Shown: positions 27,201-36,700 of the stretch, in pieces | How positions within the stretch are numbered: position 1 is the first letter of the stretch | Layout: each line of letters begins with the position of its first letter | Assembly (NCBI RefSeq): GCF_036346875.1 | Contig: NZ_CP107852.1 | Location: 7,626,001 to 7,690,000, forward strand | Source of the DNA: Nocardia sp. NBC_00508 | Lineage (GTDB): Bacteria; Actinomycetota; Actinomycetes; Mycobacteriales; Mycobacteriaceae | DNA length: 64,000 bases | Direction of reading: 5' to 3' | Position numbers and translations under genes: made by a program | The notes under the pieces: generated by a model | Told to the model about the DNA's origin: nothing | Database searches by the model: none | What the model saw: the letters and a program-made list of their open reading frames with translations, nothing else

Positions 27201-29340
27201 GCAGATCGGTAGCACCGACCGCCGACAGCGAAACGTCCTCCCAGGAGAACGGCAGGCGGATGTCCCCGGCGGCGGTTCCGGCGCCGAGCGCACCGGTGAC
27301 CAGCAGCGCGTGCAGGGCGGAGTCCAGCAAGGCCGGGTGAATGCCGAACCCCTCCACCTCCGCCCGCGCATCCTCCGGCAGACTCACCTCGGCGAACGTC
27401 TCGTCGCCCCGGCGCCACACCGACCGGAGTCCCCGGAAGACCGATCCGTATTCGTAACCCGCCTCGGCCAGATCGCCGTACACCTCACCCAGTGGGACCA
27501 CCGACGCACCCGCCGGTGGCCACGGCGCCGAATCGCCCGAACTTCCGGAACCCGGACTCTCCGAACGCAATACGCCCGTCGCATGGCATACCCATGCCGC
27601 ACCGGAGACCTGGGGGCGGGAGAACACCGTCACCGAACGCTGCCCGGACCCGGTCGGCTCGTCGACGGCGACCTGGAGCTCGACCGCGCCCGCGTCCGAT
27701 ACCACCAACGGCGCCCGCAGGATCAGCTCCTCCACCACCGGAGCCTCCACCACACTGCCCGCGTGCAGTGCCAACTCCACGAACGCCGCCCCCGGCAGCA
27801 CGATCGCGCCACCCACCCGATGACCGGCCAACCACGGGTGCGTCCGCAATGCCAACCGGCCCGAGAGCAACACCCCGGTTCCGCCGGCGAGATCGACCAC
27901 CGCGCCCAGCAACGGATGACCCGCCGCGGACAGACCGGCCGCACCGACATTCGTGGTCGTGGTCTCGTTCAGCCAGAACGACTTTCGCTGGAAGGCGTAG
28001 GTCGGCAGGTCGACCCCTCCCGCACCGCTTCCCGCGAAGACAGCGGCCCAATCCACACCGACGCCGACCACGAACGCTTCCGCCACACCGGTGACGAAGG
28101 CCGTGTCGGCGTCGCGGTTCAGCCGGAGCATCGACGTGACGACCTGCGGTGGCGTCGCGTCGTCCGCCGCCGCGAGGCTTTCCCGGGTCATCGCGGAAAG
28201 CGCGGTGCCGGGGCCTATTTCGAGGAAGTTGCCGGGCTCACCGCCCCGGCCCAGGTATCGGGCGCCCGCCATGAATCGGACGGGGTCGCGCAGATGCCGA
28301 ACCCAGTAGTCCGGTGAACCGAGCTGGTCGGCGGGCTCTCCGGTGAGGTTGGACACGACTTCGAGACCGGGCACGTGGTAGTCGAGGCCGCGGCAGACCT
28401 CGGCGAACTCGGCCAGGATCGGGTCCATTCGCGCGGAATGGAAGGCGTGGCTGGTCCGCAGTCGTTTCGTCTTGGTTCCGGCGGCGGCCAGCGCCGCCTC
28501 GAATTCCCCGACCGCGTCGTCGTCGCCGGAGACGACCACCGAGGTGGGCGCGTTCACCGCCGCGATACCGAGCCTGTCCCCATAGTCCGCCAGCGAGGCG
28601 ACGACGGAATCCTCCGCCGCCGATACCGCCAGCATCGAGCCGCCGGCCGGGAGGGACTGCATGAGCCGCCCGCGTGCGGCCACCAGGGTGCAGGCGTCCT
28701 TCAGCGACAGGACACCGGCGATATGGGCTGCGGTGATCTCACCCAGCGAATGGCCCATCGCACAGTCCGGCCGCACGTTCCAGGACTCGAGCAGCCGGAA
28801 CAGTGCCACCTCCACCGCGAACAGCGCGGCCTGCGTGTACACGGTCTGATGCAGCAACTCGGCGGTGGCGGACCCGGGTTCGGCGAAGATCACCTCGCGC
28901 AGCGAAGTCTCGAGTTCCCCGTCGAACTCGGCACAGATGGCGTCGAATGCCCTGGTATAGGCCGGATACCGTTCCCAGAGCAGCCGCCCCATGCCCGTCG
29001 ACTGACTGCCCTGGCCCGGGAACAGGAAGGCGGTCCTGCCCCCGGCCGTCGTGCGGCCGGTCACGAGTCCGGGCGCGGTGGCGTCCTGCGCCAAGGCCGT
29101 GAGTCCCGCGACGAGTTGGTCCCTGTCCCTGCCCAGCACGACAGCCCGGTGATCGAACGTGGAGCGGGTCGTCACCAGCGAATAGCCGATATCGACCGGG
29201 TCCAGCCCCGGGTGCCGCTCCAGATGAGCCAGCAGCTTGGCCGCCTGCGCGGCCAATGCGGTAGCGCTCTTGGCCGAGATCACCCACGGAACGACCGGCA
29301 CCGCCACCCGATCGGGCTCGTCACTGTTCGCCGTCGACAC
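24202..29340 (-). CDS. KS-less PKS module: AT-DH-ER-KR-ACP
   Basis: A 1712-aa protein that begins directly in the KS-AT linker (VPWVISAKS) and has no KS. AT has GHSLGE near 198 and HAFH near 298, indicating malonyl-CoA. DH has GHRVGGAIVLP near 507. ER lies near 1000-1260. KR has GGTGGLGG near 1277 and catalytic Ser/Tyr near 1415. ACP has GFDSL near 1587. A helical, acidic C-terminal docking region follows, ending in a DExD-rich stretch. The lone C-terminal KS of the FAAL protein (12017-21439) is the natural complement, giving one split fully reducing module. GTG at 29340 overlaps the upstream gene by 20 bases with GAGGAG before it. The tail probably docks to the N-terminal coiled coil of the KS-AT0 protein. 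Confidence 0.92.
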   Translation of the reverse strand: MSTANSDEPDRVAVPVVPWVISAKSATALAAQAAKLLAHLERHPGLDPVDIGYSLVTTRSTFDHRAVVLGRDRDQLVAGLTALAQDATAPGLVTGRTTAGGRTAFLFPGQGSQSTGMGRLLWERYPAYTRAFDAICAEFDGELETSLREVIFAEPGSATAELLHQTVYTQAALFAVEVALFRLLESWNVRPDCAMGHSLGEITAAHIAGVLSLKDACTLVAARGRLMQSLPAGGSMLAVSAAEDSVVASLADYGDRLGIAAVNAPTSVVVSGDDDAVGEFEAALAAAGTKTKRLRTSHAFHSARMDPILAEFAEVCRGLDYHVPGLEVVSNLTGEPADQLGSPDYWVRHLRDPVRFMAGARYLGRGGEPGNFLEIGPGTALSAMTRESLAAADDATPPQVVTSMLRLNRDADTAFVTGVAEAFVVGVGVDWAAVFAGSGAGGVDLPTYAFQRKSFWLNETTTTNVGAAGLSAAGHPLLGAVVDLAGGTGVLLSGRLALRTHPWLAGHRVGGAIVLPGAAFVELALHAGSVVEAPVVEELILRAPLVVSDAGAVELQVAVDEPTGSGQRSVTVFSRPQVSGAAWVCHATGVLRSESPGSGSSGDSAPWPPAGASVVPLGEVYGDLAEAGYEYGSVFRGLRSVWRRGDETFAEVSLPEDARAEVEGFGIHPALLDSALHALLVTGALGAGTAAGDIRLPFSWEDVSLSAVGATDLRVRLRGGGPDRVEIELSDPAGRPVARVGALTVRDVSPESFGAAAQRFSVGDALFTTNWLAVPSTEAVVPPGEWSTVADDSGLPLERCVVDGTEYLVVRCFFAGIGAEGARGVRAGVTDVLALLQNPPGEDPAPVVVVTSGAVATHRAEQVDDLVGAAVWGLVRSAQNENPGQIVLVDVGDRADCRSGVVAAIAHRGEQQSAVRDGDLLVPRLARVGADVLGAAELVTAGGDWQLVTRGRGTLHGDNMIAVPQDPPRASLRPGEVRVGLRAVGLNFRDVLIALEMYPIPDTPVGGEGAGVVLEVAEDVVDLAPGDRVMGIFAGIGSTVVADQRMMVRLPEALSFEEAAGVPVVFATAVYALRDLARVSPGESVLVHSATGGVGMAAVQLARHWGLELYVTASVPKWDVLRAAGFPGDRIGDTRSTGFSAEFLRSTGGAGVDVVLNSLTGDKIDASLELLSRGGRFIEMGVTDIREADQIAARYPGVEYRQFLLPEAGADRIHEILVEVAELFDAGVLRPVPVTVWDVRQAPEACRFLSQARHIGKNILSLPRSLNPDGTVLVSGGTGGLGGRLAEHLVAERGVRHLVLTSRRGADAPGAGELASRLAELGARVEVLACDMANPAAVRALVAGIDSSHPLTAVVQVAGVVDDAVFSSQTPGHVERVMLPKVDATWNLHEATRDLPLDAFVMYSSVAGLFGSPGQANYAAANAFLDGLAHHRRTLGLPATSMAWGVWERPTGMTGHLRDADLDRMRRGGFAPISDVEGMALFDAALATGLPSTVPARMELEAIRRRILDADDIPPLLRGLVRVTRRASDNDSGAAAKLSAESAGLSRAERERLLLDAIRAHAATVLGHDSPDDIPADSAFADLGFDSLGAVEFRNRVQSATGVKPSATAVFDYPTPAALARYLGEQLVPDDNPAARLLGQLDSLADTSLLGDLEDRDLRILADRMEEMARRVRAKLPGGVVASREIDPEEDIDFDEDDAIFEYLDRSDPTFN

Positions 29341-32300
29341 CCGGCCGCTCCTCCCCGACCAGCTCCAGGAACATCGACACCCAGTCCTCGAGCAGCGATC
29401 TCGCCTCCGCCGCGTCGATCCGGGTGGGGTGATAGATCACCCGGAAGGAGATCTCGGCGCCGGGAATCACCATCACCCAGAGGGGAATATTCGAGCGGAG
29501 ATGAACGTCGACGTCCTCGAACGATACGTCGGCGAAACCGACATCCATCCCCTCGTACGCGTGCACCGCGACCGACACCGCGGTCTCGAACAGCGGACGC
29601 CCCGCCGGCACGCCCGACCACGGCGCCAGCGCGGGCGGTGCGACGTGCTCGAAACTCCGGAGCGAGGTGACATGGGATTGGAGCTGCCGCAGCCAGTCCC
29701 CGGTGGACACCGACGGATCGATGGAAACGCGCAGCGGGAGCACATTCGAGAACGCACCGACGATCTGCTCCATGCCGGCCGAGGGACCGAACCGCCCGGA
29801 CACGGCCGCGCCGATGGTGACGTCCGATTCGCCGCTGTGCCGCCCGACGACACCGGCCCACGCCCCGTAGGCCACGGTCGCCAGGGTGACGCGCTGAGCA
29901 CGCAGGGTTTCGGTCACGTGTGCGGTCTGGGCGGCGGTGAGCTCGACGGCGACAACCGGCTGCGCGTCACCTTCGCCGGAAGCCGCGGGGGCTTGCGCGG
30001 GACGAATCTGCTTCAGCGCGTTGGACTTCATACCGTTCAGCTCGGCGCGCCAGAACTCCTCGTCGGCATCGCCGTCGAGTTCGCGCACCCACGAAATGTA
30101 GTCCCGGAACGGCCGAGCGGCCTTCGACGCGTTCTGTCGCCCCGCCTTCAGACCCTGGTAGCGGGCGGCGGTTTCCGCGACGACCATCGCGAAAGAGGTT
30201 CCGTCGAGCAGCATCCGATGATGCGTCCACACGATTCGGTGCCGGTCCTCGGCGACCTTGACGATCGTTATCCGGATGAGGGGCGCCGAGGCCAGATCGA
30301 AGCCCTGCCGCCGATCCCGGGCGATGAACTCGCGCTCGCGCTCGGCCACCGCGCGGCCCTCCGATGTCGTCGCGTCTTCGACGACGAACGGAATCGTCGC
30401 GTGGCGGCGAACCACCTGTAGCGGCCCGGAATCCCCGTTCGACGCGATCGAGGTTCGCAGGGCCGGGTGCCGGTCGACCACTCGCTGTGTCGCCTCGCGG
30501 AACAGTTCGACGTCGAGCGGGCCGACCAGGGTCGCCACCAGCTGTTCGAGGAAGACACCGGCGCCCCCGTCCGCGAGGACGTGTTCCAGGGTGTCCCGCT
30601 GGACCGGAGACAGCGGATAGATGTCTTCGATCTCGTTGCCGGACAAGGGTGTTCCCGGGCGAGGTCCACCTAGCTGATCGGCGATCGCGGTGAGTTCGGC
30701 AGCGGTGAATTCCGCCAGGATGTCCGGGCCGGTCACCGAATCCGCCGCTTCCGCTTCGGGTGTGGCCGCGCTCTCGCCCTCACTCGACAACGAGCGCTCG
30801 TATACGGCCCGCGCCAGCAATCGGATCGTCTGATTCTCCAGCAGATCCTGTGGTTCGATATCCGCCCCGGACTCCAGCGCCCGCCGGACGAAGCCGACCG
30901 CCATGAGCGAGTCGACCCCGAGATCGAAGAAGTTCATGTCGAGATCGAGGTGATCCACCCCGATCACCTCGTTCGCGATCTCGCTGAGCATGATCTCGAT
31001 CGCCCGGACACCGCCCACATCTTCAGCGGTCTCGCTCGGGGCAGAGACCCGCCCGGACACGTCGCGCGGCGATTCAGCGGCGTCGACCGCACCCGGCTCA
31101 CCCGCGACAACGGGGGCCGCGTCGATCCAATAGCGTTCGCGGGCAAACGGATACGTCGGCAGCGACGCCCAGCGCGCGGTGGCGCCGGAATACCGCGGGG
31201 ACCAGTCGATACCCACTCCGGCGGTCCACAGCAGGCCGAGTCCGCCGAGGAAGACCTCGCGATCGTTCGTATTCTCCGACGGCCTGCGCATGAGCCGAAC
31301 GACGTGATTGTCCTCGGTCCAGCTCTGGTGCCGCTTCACCGACGCGCTCAGCGATCCACCGGGGCCGACCTCGACGAACACGTAGGGCGCCGTGTCCAGG
31401 GCGTGTTCGATATTGTCCTTGAACCGGACGGTCGCGCGAATACTCCGCGCCCACACGGCCGGATCGGTGGCTTCCGCCGCCGACATCCACGAACCGGACC
31501 TGTTCGACAGCAGCGGGATCTTCGGCTCGGCGAGCGGCAGTTCCCGGAGCACATCCTCGAACTTCGGCACCACCGGTTCCATCAGGCCCGAATGGAACGC
31601 GTGCGAGACATCCAAGCGGCGGGTCAGGATTCCGCGGCCCGCCGACCAGCGTTCGAACTCCTCGACCCGCTGCGTCGACCCCGATACCACGCATTGGTGC
31701 GGGTCATTGATCGCAGCGACATCCAGCTCCGGCCCGAGCCCGTCCGCGAGGTCACCGACCGCGGACGCGACAGCGAGCATCGCGCCCGTCGGCGCGGCAT
31801 GCATCAGGTCGGCGCGCGCGACCACCGCCCGGATCGCCGTGTCGAGATCGAAGACCCCGGCCACCGTGCCCGCCACATATTCACCGATGCTGTGCCCGAT
31901 CAGCGCCGCGGGCCGGACGCCGTAGGACTCCAGGAGTTTCGCCAAGGCGTACTCGACGGCGAAGATCGCCGGCTGCGCGTAATCGGTCCGGTTCAATCGC
32001 GCGGGGTCCGAGCCGAATATCGCCGAGCGGATATCGCGGCCCGACAGTCTGTGGAACTCGTCGAGACACCGGTTGAAGGTCTCGGCGAACACCGGCTCCG
32101 ATTCCACCAGGTCCCGGGCCATCCCCAGGTGCTGAGTTCCTTGGCCGGGGAACAGGAAGGCGACCGCTGGGTCCGGGTCGAGCACGGTCTTCGGCTCGTT
32201 TCCGCGACCGGTCAGCGCCCGCGCCGCCGTACCCCGGTCGTTCACCACGGTGGCTGCTCGCACCTGATGCGGCTTTCGTCCCCGGTCGAGGGTGTACGCG

Positions 32301-33781
32301 ACATCGAGAAGGTCGAGCTCCGGGTTCGCATCCAGGTGCGCGGCCAGGCGCCCCTGTGATTCCGCGAGGGCCTCGCGGGTGTTCGCCGACAGCAACAGCA
32401 CCTGCGGCCCGAAGCGCGAGGGCGCGGCCGCGACGGCTGGGGCCTCGTGCACCACGACGTGCGCGTTCGTCCCGCCCACTCCGAACGAGCTCACCCCGGC
32501 GTACCGAAGGCCGTCCCACTCCCACGGGCGATATTCCGTCGGAGCCACGAAAGGACTGCGATCGAGCCGCAGTTCGGGATTGGGCTTCTCGAAATGCAGT
32601 GTCGGCGGAATCGCGCGGTTCTTCAGGCTCAGCACGGTCTTGATCAGGCCGACTACACCGGACGCCACCTCGAGGTGTCCGATATTGGATTTGACGGAGC
32701 CGATGTAACAGGGCGCCGACCGCTGCTTCGTCGAGATCTCGAAAGCCCGGCGCAGCGCGTCCAGTTCGATGGGGTCGCCCAGCGGCGTCCCGGTGCCGTG
32801 GGCTTCGATGTAGCTGATATCGGACGAGTCGACACCGGCGACAGCCTGTGCTTCGGCGATGACATCCGCCTGGGCCGCGACATTGGGCGCGGTGAACGCC
32901 ATCTTCCGTGACCCGTCGTTGTTGACGGCGGAACCGGCGATCACGGCGTGCACGATGTCATCGGCCGCCAGGGCGTCTTCGAGCCGCTTCAGCACCACGA
33001 TGCCCGCACCGCTGCCGAAGACGGTGCCGTCGGCCCTGGCATCGAACGGTCGGCAGTGTCCGCTCGCCGACGCCATGGATCCCGGTTCGTAGAAATACCC
33101 GACGTGGTGCGGTATCCGAAGCGATACGGCACCCGCGAGCGCCATATCGCATTCGTTGGACAGCAGGCTCTGACACGCCATGTGCACCGCCACCAGCGAC
33201 GAGGAGCACGCCGTCTGCACGGTGAGGCTGGGGCCCCGGAGATTGAACTGGTGCGACAGCCGGGTCGCCAGATAGTCCTTGTCGTTGTGGATCAACAGGT
33301 TGAGCAGCTCCGCGTTCGCCCCCTGCGCGATCGATTCGCGCAGGTCACCGTGCGAGAGTAGGTTGTGCAGCAGGTATCCGCTGGCCGCGCTGCTGCCGAA
33401 CACTCCTATCGCGCCGTCGTAGCGGTACGGGTCACAGCAGGCGTCCTCGAGCGCCTTCCAGGCCGTCTGCAGGAACAGCCGGTGTTGCGGATCCATGATC
33501 CGTGCAGCCCGCGGCGTGAACCCGAAGAATTCAGCGTCGAACTTGTCGATGTCGGCCAGAATCGGGGCACGCCGAACATAATTCGGACGCCGGAAGACCG
33601 ATTCCGGAACACCCGACTCGATCAGCGTGTCGTCGGAAATATCGACAATGGATTCGCGACCGGCACGAAGATTGTCCCAGAATTCTTCCACTGATTCGGC
33701 GCCGGGAAACTTCCCCGCGATACCGACGATCGCAGTCGAGTTCTCGATACCGGAATCGTCCGCTGCTGTCACCTTACTCAC
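29321..33781 (-). CDS. Hybrid PKS-NRPS: KS-AT-ACP-C
   Basis: A 1486-aa protein. The KS (QTACSSS near 192, MDPQHRLFLQ) is of the type found in hybrid PKS/NRPS systems. AT has GHSIGE near 632 and HAFH near 727, indicating malonyl-CoA. ACP has GVDSL near 959. There are no reductive domains, so the unit stays a beta-ketone. Residues ~1060-1480 are a full-length condensation domain. Its motif region reads WTHHRMLLDG; compared with the common WTHHHxxxDG, the second catalytic His is Arg. The domain may therefore be inactive, or do something other than amide formation. No adenylation or carrier domain follows, so an amino acid would come in trans. GTG at 33781, six bases after the upstream stop, with GGCGGAG upstream. 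Confidence 0.9.
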   Translation of the reverse strand: MSKVTAADDSGIENSTAIVGIAGKFPGAESVEEFWDNLRAGRESIVDISDDTLIESGVPESVFRRPNYVRRAPILADIDKFDAEFFGFTPRAARIMDPQHRLFLQTAWKALEDACCDPYRYDGAIGVFGSSAASGYLLHNLLSHGDLRESIAQGANAELLNLLIHNDKDYLATRLSHQFNLRGPSLTVQTACSSSLVAVHMACQSLLSNECDMALAGAVSLRIPHHVGYFYEPGSMASASGHCRPFDARADGTVFGSGAGIVVLKRLEDALAADDIVHAVIAGSAVNNDGSRKMAFTAPNVAAQADVIAEAQAVAGVDSSDISYIEAHGTGTPLGDPIELDALRRAFEISTKQRSAPCYIGSVKSNIGHLEVASGVVGLIKTVLSLKNRAIPPTLHFEKPNPELRLDRSPFVAPTEYRPWEWDGLRYAGVSSFGVGGTNAHVVVHEAPAVAAAPSRFGPQVLLLSANTREALAESQGRLAAHLDANPELDLLDVAYTLDRGRKPHQVRAATVVNDRGTAARALTGRGNEPKTVLDPDPAVAFLFPGQGTQHLGMARDLVESEPVFAETFNRCLDEFHRLSGRDIRSAIFGSDPARLNRTDYAQPAIFAVEYALAKLLESYGVRPAALIGHSIGEYVAGTVAGVFDLDTAIRAVVARADLMHAAPTGAMLAVASAVGDLADGLGPELDVAAINDPHQCVVSGSTQRVEEFERWSAGRGILTRRLDVSHAFHSGLMEPVVPKFEDVLRELPLAEPKIPLLSNRSGSWMSAAEATDPAVWARSIRATVRFKDNIEHALDTAPYVFVEVGPGGSLSASVKRHQSWTEDNHVVRLMRRPSENTNDREVFLGGLGLLWTAGVGIDWSPRYSGATARWASLPTYPFARERYWIDAAPVVAGEPGAVDAAESPRDVSGRVSAPSETAEDVGGVRAIEIMLSEIANEVIGVDHLDLDMNFFDLGVDSLMAVGFVRRALESGADIEPQDLLENQTIRLLARAVYERSLSSEGESAATPEAEAADSVTGPDILAEFTAAELTAIADQLGGPRPGTPLSGNEIEDIYPLSPVQRDTLEHVLADGGAGVFLEQLVATLVGPLDVELFREATQRVVDRHPALRTSIASNGDSGPLQVVRRHATIPFVVEDATTSEGRAVAEREREFIARDRRQGFDLASAPLIRITIVKVAEDRHRIVWTHHRMLLDGTSFAMVVAETAARYQGLKAGRQNASKAARPFRDYISWVRELDGDADEEFWRAELNGMKSNALKQIRPAQAPAASGEGDAQPVVAVELTAAQTAHVTETLRAQRVTLATVAYGAWAGVVGRHSGESDVTIGAAVSGRFGPSAGMEQIVGAFSNVLPLRVSIDPSVSTGDWLRQLQSHVTSLRSFEHVAPPALAPWSGVPAGRPLFETAVSVAVHAYEGMDVGFADVSFEDVDVHLRSNIPLWVMVIPGAEISFRVIYHPTRIDAAEARSLLEDWVSMFLELVGEERPGVDGEQ

Positions 33782-33787
33782 GCAATC

Positions 33788-36700
33788 CTATTCTCCGCCA
33801 CGCGACCGTCGTGCCCGTGCGCTTCGACGAGCGTGTGCACGTGCCACCGGCCGATTGTGGGTTTCGTCGTTTTCCTTGATCTGCTCGGACCGGCTCAACC
33901 CGAGCTGACCGACGATGTCCTGCACCAGATCCTGCAATGAAGCGCCCTGCAACAGCAGTCCGACCGCCGGTTCCACCCCGAAGTCCCCGCGACAGGCGTT
34001 CTTGATACGAATCGCCATGAGCGAATCCATGCCCACCGAAAACAGGGAAGCACTCGCATCGATTCCCGCCGAGGACGTAGCGCCGACAATGGCGTTCAGG
34101 CGGGAGGCCAATCGTTGCGCTATCGCCTGACGCGCCTCGTCGGGGTCCAATTTCCGAAGACCGTCCGGGCCGATCCATTCTTCCGATACTTCCGCATGAT
34201 CGAATACCTGGGTCACCTCCCGGAAATAGCTGAGCTGCTTCAGTTCCGGAAGGTCCCGCGCCCGATCCAGCCGTAGCCGGGCGACGCCGATACGGGCCGG
34301 GTCGCGGGCAAGCAGTGTGGCGAACGCGTCGACACCTTCCGCCGGAGTGAGCGGGTCGACGACGGGAAGGATCACCGACGTCGCCAATCCGACCCCCGAC
34401 CACTGGCCCCAATTGATCACCGAGGCCGGTGCGCCCTGTGCACGCCGCCAGCGAACGAAGCCATCCAGCCACGCGTTCGCCGCGGCATAGGCGGCCTGGC
34501 CGGGTGATCCGAGCATCGAGGCCATCGACGAGAACGCGATCCACCAATCCAGTTCCCGGTCGGCAGTGGCGTTGTGCAGGGCCACCGCGCCTGCCGCTTT
34601 CGGTTGCCACACCTTTGTCAAGCTCTCGTCGTTCAGTGAGAGGAATATTCCGTCATCGAGCACACCGGCCGCGTGAATCAGACCCCGCAACGGCCGACCG
34701 GTCCGCTCGGCGGCCGCGACCAGTTTCTCCGCGGTCGTGGCGGCCGAGACGTCGCCGAGTTCGACGACCACTTCGGTGCTGCCGCCGAACTCCGCCAGCA
34801 GCGCCGCTACCTCGGCGGACGGCGCGGACCGGCCGTTGAGGACCACGCGGCCCGCACCCTGTTCCACGAGCCGTCGCGCGATGCTGAGTCCCAGCCCGCC
34901 GAGGCCGCCGGTGATGATGTACGAGCCGTCGGCGCGCACCGTCTCGCTCGAAACCTCTGGACCGAGTTGCGCTCTGGTGAGGGTCTCGACATATCTGAGA
35001 CCACCGCGTACGGCGACCGTGTCGCCTCCGGCGCCTGCCCTCAGTTCGGGCAGCAGGTCCGCGGCACCGTCGGCGTTGGGGTCGAGATCGATGAGCGTCG
35101 CACGCAATTCCGGATGCTCGAACGCGAGCGTCCGGATCACCCCGCGCAGTGCCCCGACCCCGGGTTCGCCGGCTTCGTCATCGTGCACGGCGAGGCCGCC
35201 CCGAGCCACCAGCCACAGCCGTGGCGATTGCTCGGCGGGGTGCTGAACCATCGTCCGGACGACGGACGACAAGTGCCGCACCCACCCCTGTGCGCGCGCG
35301 ATCCCCGCCGCGGTGGCTGCCTCCCGTGGCCCGGCGGAATCGAGGAAGATCACGATCCCGGCCGGGGAGGTGCCGGCACCGTCGGCGGCCGACTCGTAAG
35401 CCGCGAGCAATGATCGCTCGTCCGCGAGCGTGGCGGTGAGAACCCGCCCCTGGTTCTCACCGATCGCGGCGGCGACGGCGGACGCGGTCGATGACGAATC
35501 ATCGCCGTCGGTCACCAGGATCCAGCTGCTTCCATCGAACGAACTCACCGGGGCCGCCACCGGTTCGGCGGTCCAGGTGGTGTCGAAGACCTTGTGCCCG
35601 ATCGGGAGATCCAGTCTCCGCGAGCTCACCCGCTTCAGGGCGATACCGGCGAATTCCGCCACCACCCGACCGGCCTCGTTCACGAGCTGGACCGATGCCC
35701 GGACACCGCCGTCCACATCGTCGGACTGCCGTACCCGCACCCGGCACCCGACCGTGTGGCCGATCGGTTCGAAGACCCGGACCGACTCGATCGATTGCGG
35801 CAGATAGGTGGCGTCCGCGGGCAGCGTCGAGGAGGTGTCACTCAGCGCGGCGCCGATGCTCTGCAGGGCCGCGTCGAGGATGACCGGATGCGCCGTGAAT
35901 CGCAGGTTCCGCGGCGCCGAGGCCGGGAGTTCGATCGTGGTGGAAGCCCTTCCCCCACCGTGCCGTTCGATCCTGGTCAACGCCGCGAAGGCAGGCCCGT
36001 GCAGTTGACCGGATTGCCGCAACAGGGCATAGAGCGCCGACACCGGCACCGACTTCGTGGAAGTGCCCGGCTCCCTGGCCATCTCGTCGGAAGCCCGGTC
36101 GTCATCGCCGGTCACCTCATCGACGCGGCTCACCACTGCCCCGGCGTGCCGGAGCCAGTCGCCTTCACCCGACCGGGAGAAGATCTCGATCTCGGCGGTT
36201 CGATCGGCGACCCGCCAGGTCAGGTGCGTGGTCAGGGTGAGGGTCTGGTCGAGCACGAGCATGTGGTCGACGGTGAAATCGCGCAAAGCCAATTGTTCGG
36301 AGCCGAGACCGAATACGTCACCGGCCGCGCCCAGGCACATATCGAGGAATACCGCCGCCGGCAGCACCGGCATTCCGTGCACCCGGTGATCGTTCAGCCA
36401 CGGATTCCGTTCGGTACCGGCATCGACACTCCAGACGTGGCTGCCGGTGTGCGGGACACAGACGTTCCGGCCGAGTAGCGGATGACCGCCGGTGTCCACG
36501 ACGGGCGCTTGATCAGCCGTCCAGAAGGTCTGATGCGACCACGGCGCCGCCGGGACATCGACGAATCGACCCGTGTCGGGCCCGAGTTCGCCGAATTCCG
36601 GTGCGAGCGCGGACAGGACGCGCTCGAGTTGAGAATGGAACTCCTCGGTGTCGTCCTGGTCGCGCTTCATGGAGTAGTTCACCAGGAACTCGTCGCCCGC

